Assembly: GCA_016806715.1 (NCBI GenBank)
Contig: CP060531.1
Location: forward strand, 496,001-560,000
Direction of reading: 5' to 3'
DNA from: Thermoplasmatales archaeon
GTDB lineage: Archaea > Thermoplasmatota > Thermoplasmata > Thermoplasmatales > Thermoplasmataceae
DNA length: 64,000 nt
Of this stretch, positions 63,790 to 64,000 are shown piece by piece (positions within the stretch are counted from its first letter, which is position 1; each line of letters begins with the position of its first letter). The position numbers and the translations under genes are program-made. The notes below the pieces were generated by a model, which saw only the letters and a list, made by a program, of their open reading frames with translations, was not told the origin of the DNA and ran no database searches.

Positions 63790-64000
63790 CTTTGGCTATG
63801 ACACCCCTTGGTTTTCTCCTCCTGAATTCAAGCCTGTGAAATATGATCTGGCATGTCCTTACACCGATTCTCACATGAAACTTCTCCCATATGTGGTGCA
63901 TGAGAAGTTTCCCGTCCCAGAGGTTCTGTTCATATCCGAATTCTCCCGGATTCTTTCTCAGATCAACACCTATCTGTTCCATTTGCTGGGGTGTAAGTCT
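63749..64000 (-). CDS. IS630 transposase, DNA-binding part (orfA), copy 2, partial
   Basis: The 3' part of orfA, same sequence as the 53062-53562 copy; the 5' end is outside the window. Ends DAFKKTL at the slip site. Confidence 0.88.
   Translation of the reverse strand, partial: RLTPQQMEQIGVDLRKNPGEFGYEQNLWDGKLLMHHIWEKFHVRIGVRTCQIIFHRLEFRRRKPRGVIAKGVPDEQDAFKKTL

Larger units (their letters stand above)
63182..64000 (-). mobile_element. IS630-family element, copy 2 (runs off the window)
   Basis: Begins after a TA (63180-63181) with the same end as copy 1, and the sequence is the same as copy 1 over its visible length as far as read. The other end is beyond the window. Same orientation as copy 1. 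Confidence 0.9.

Noticed and set aside
1-64000. CRISPR arrays, tRNA and rRNA genes
   Set aside because: No regularly spaced repeats were seen even near the cas1 relic, and no tRNA or rRNA sequence was recognised by eye; a tRNA scan would be decisive.

Overview
The window looks like a stretch of chromosome from an acidophilic, Thermoplasmatales-like archaeon. Three kinds of evidence support this. Promoters are archaeal: TATA boxes repeatedly sit about 22-31 nt upstream of start codons, implying leaderless transcripts. The gene families fit: Lrp-HTH/TRASH copper regulator, YHS-type CopA, a membrane-anchored blue copper protein, YVTN beta-propeller and large extracytoplasmic proteins, DUF2079, and MNT/HEPN pairs. 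Base composition is moderate, with AT-rich islands. No rRNA, tRNA or CRISPR array was recognised. The taxonomic call is inference.

Layout. 1-415: relic of a beta-propeller surface protein. 460-4037: dTDP-rhamnose-type sugar operon (rfbA-rfbD-rfbC-epimerase; no rfbB here). 4166-6010: DUF202 membrane protein and an MFS transporter whose first helix is encoded but has no usable start codon. 6253-9197: sulfate assimilation genes sat-cysH, divergent from a phosphosulfolactate-synthase-like protein that carries a C-terminal winged helix; the shared promoter region holds a perfect 20-bp palindrome and repeated half-sites. 9400-15090: broken ATPase, orphan and secreted proteins, transposase relic. 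15091-36775: cell-surface glycosylation island (GT2 and GT4 transferases, methyltransferases, a DUF2079-LamG membrane protein), heavily invaded by IS256, IS66, ISL3, IS3-like and IS21 elements, some nested, and containing the truncated 3' part of a cas1 gene. 37511-42001: a winged-helix/nucleotidyltransferase pair, a DUF4143-type ATPase, and an RHH-nucleotidyltransferase with a decayed HEPN partner. 42132-47011: FAD-dependent 2-hydroxyacid oxidase, AbrB relic, ZIP metal transporter with a promoter palindrome, pyruvate-oxidase-like ThDP enzyme. 48321-51631: copper module (CopR-like regulator, YHS protein, YHS-CopA, small HesB-like protein). 52495-53618 and 63182-end: two identical IS630 copies, which bracket cysteine synthase and cystathionine gamma-synthase/lyase genes, a blue copper protein/SHOCT pair, a HEPN-MNT pair and an 889-residue surface protein.

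How the parts connect. The sat-cysH operon makes sulfite, and the fused ComA-like protein belongs to a family that uses sulfite; with the operator-like sites this suggests a sulfur-responsive regulator (inference). The downstream cysK/metB pair supplies organosulfur compounds. Copper export and the blue copper protein suggest a metal-rich, acidic, respiratory lifestyle. Many genes carry single-base indels, often in mononucleotide runs; these are either real decay, switchable tracts or assembly errors, and they should be checked in reads before functional conclusions are drawn.
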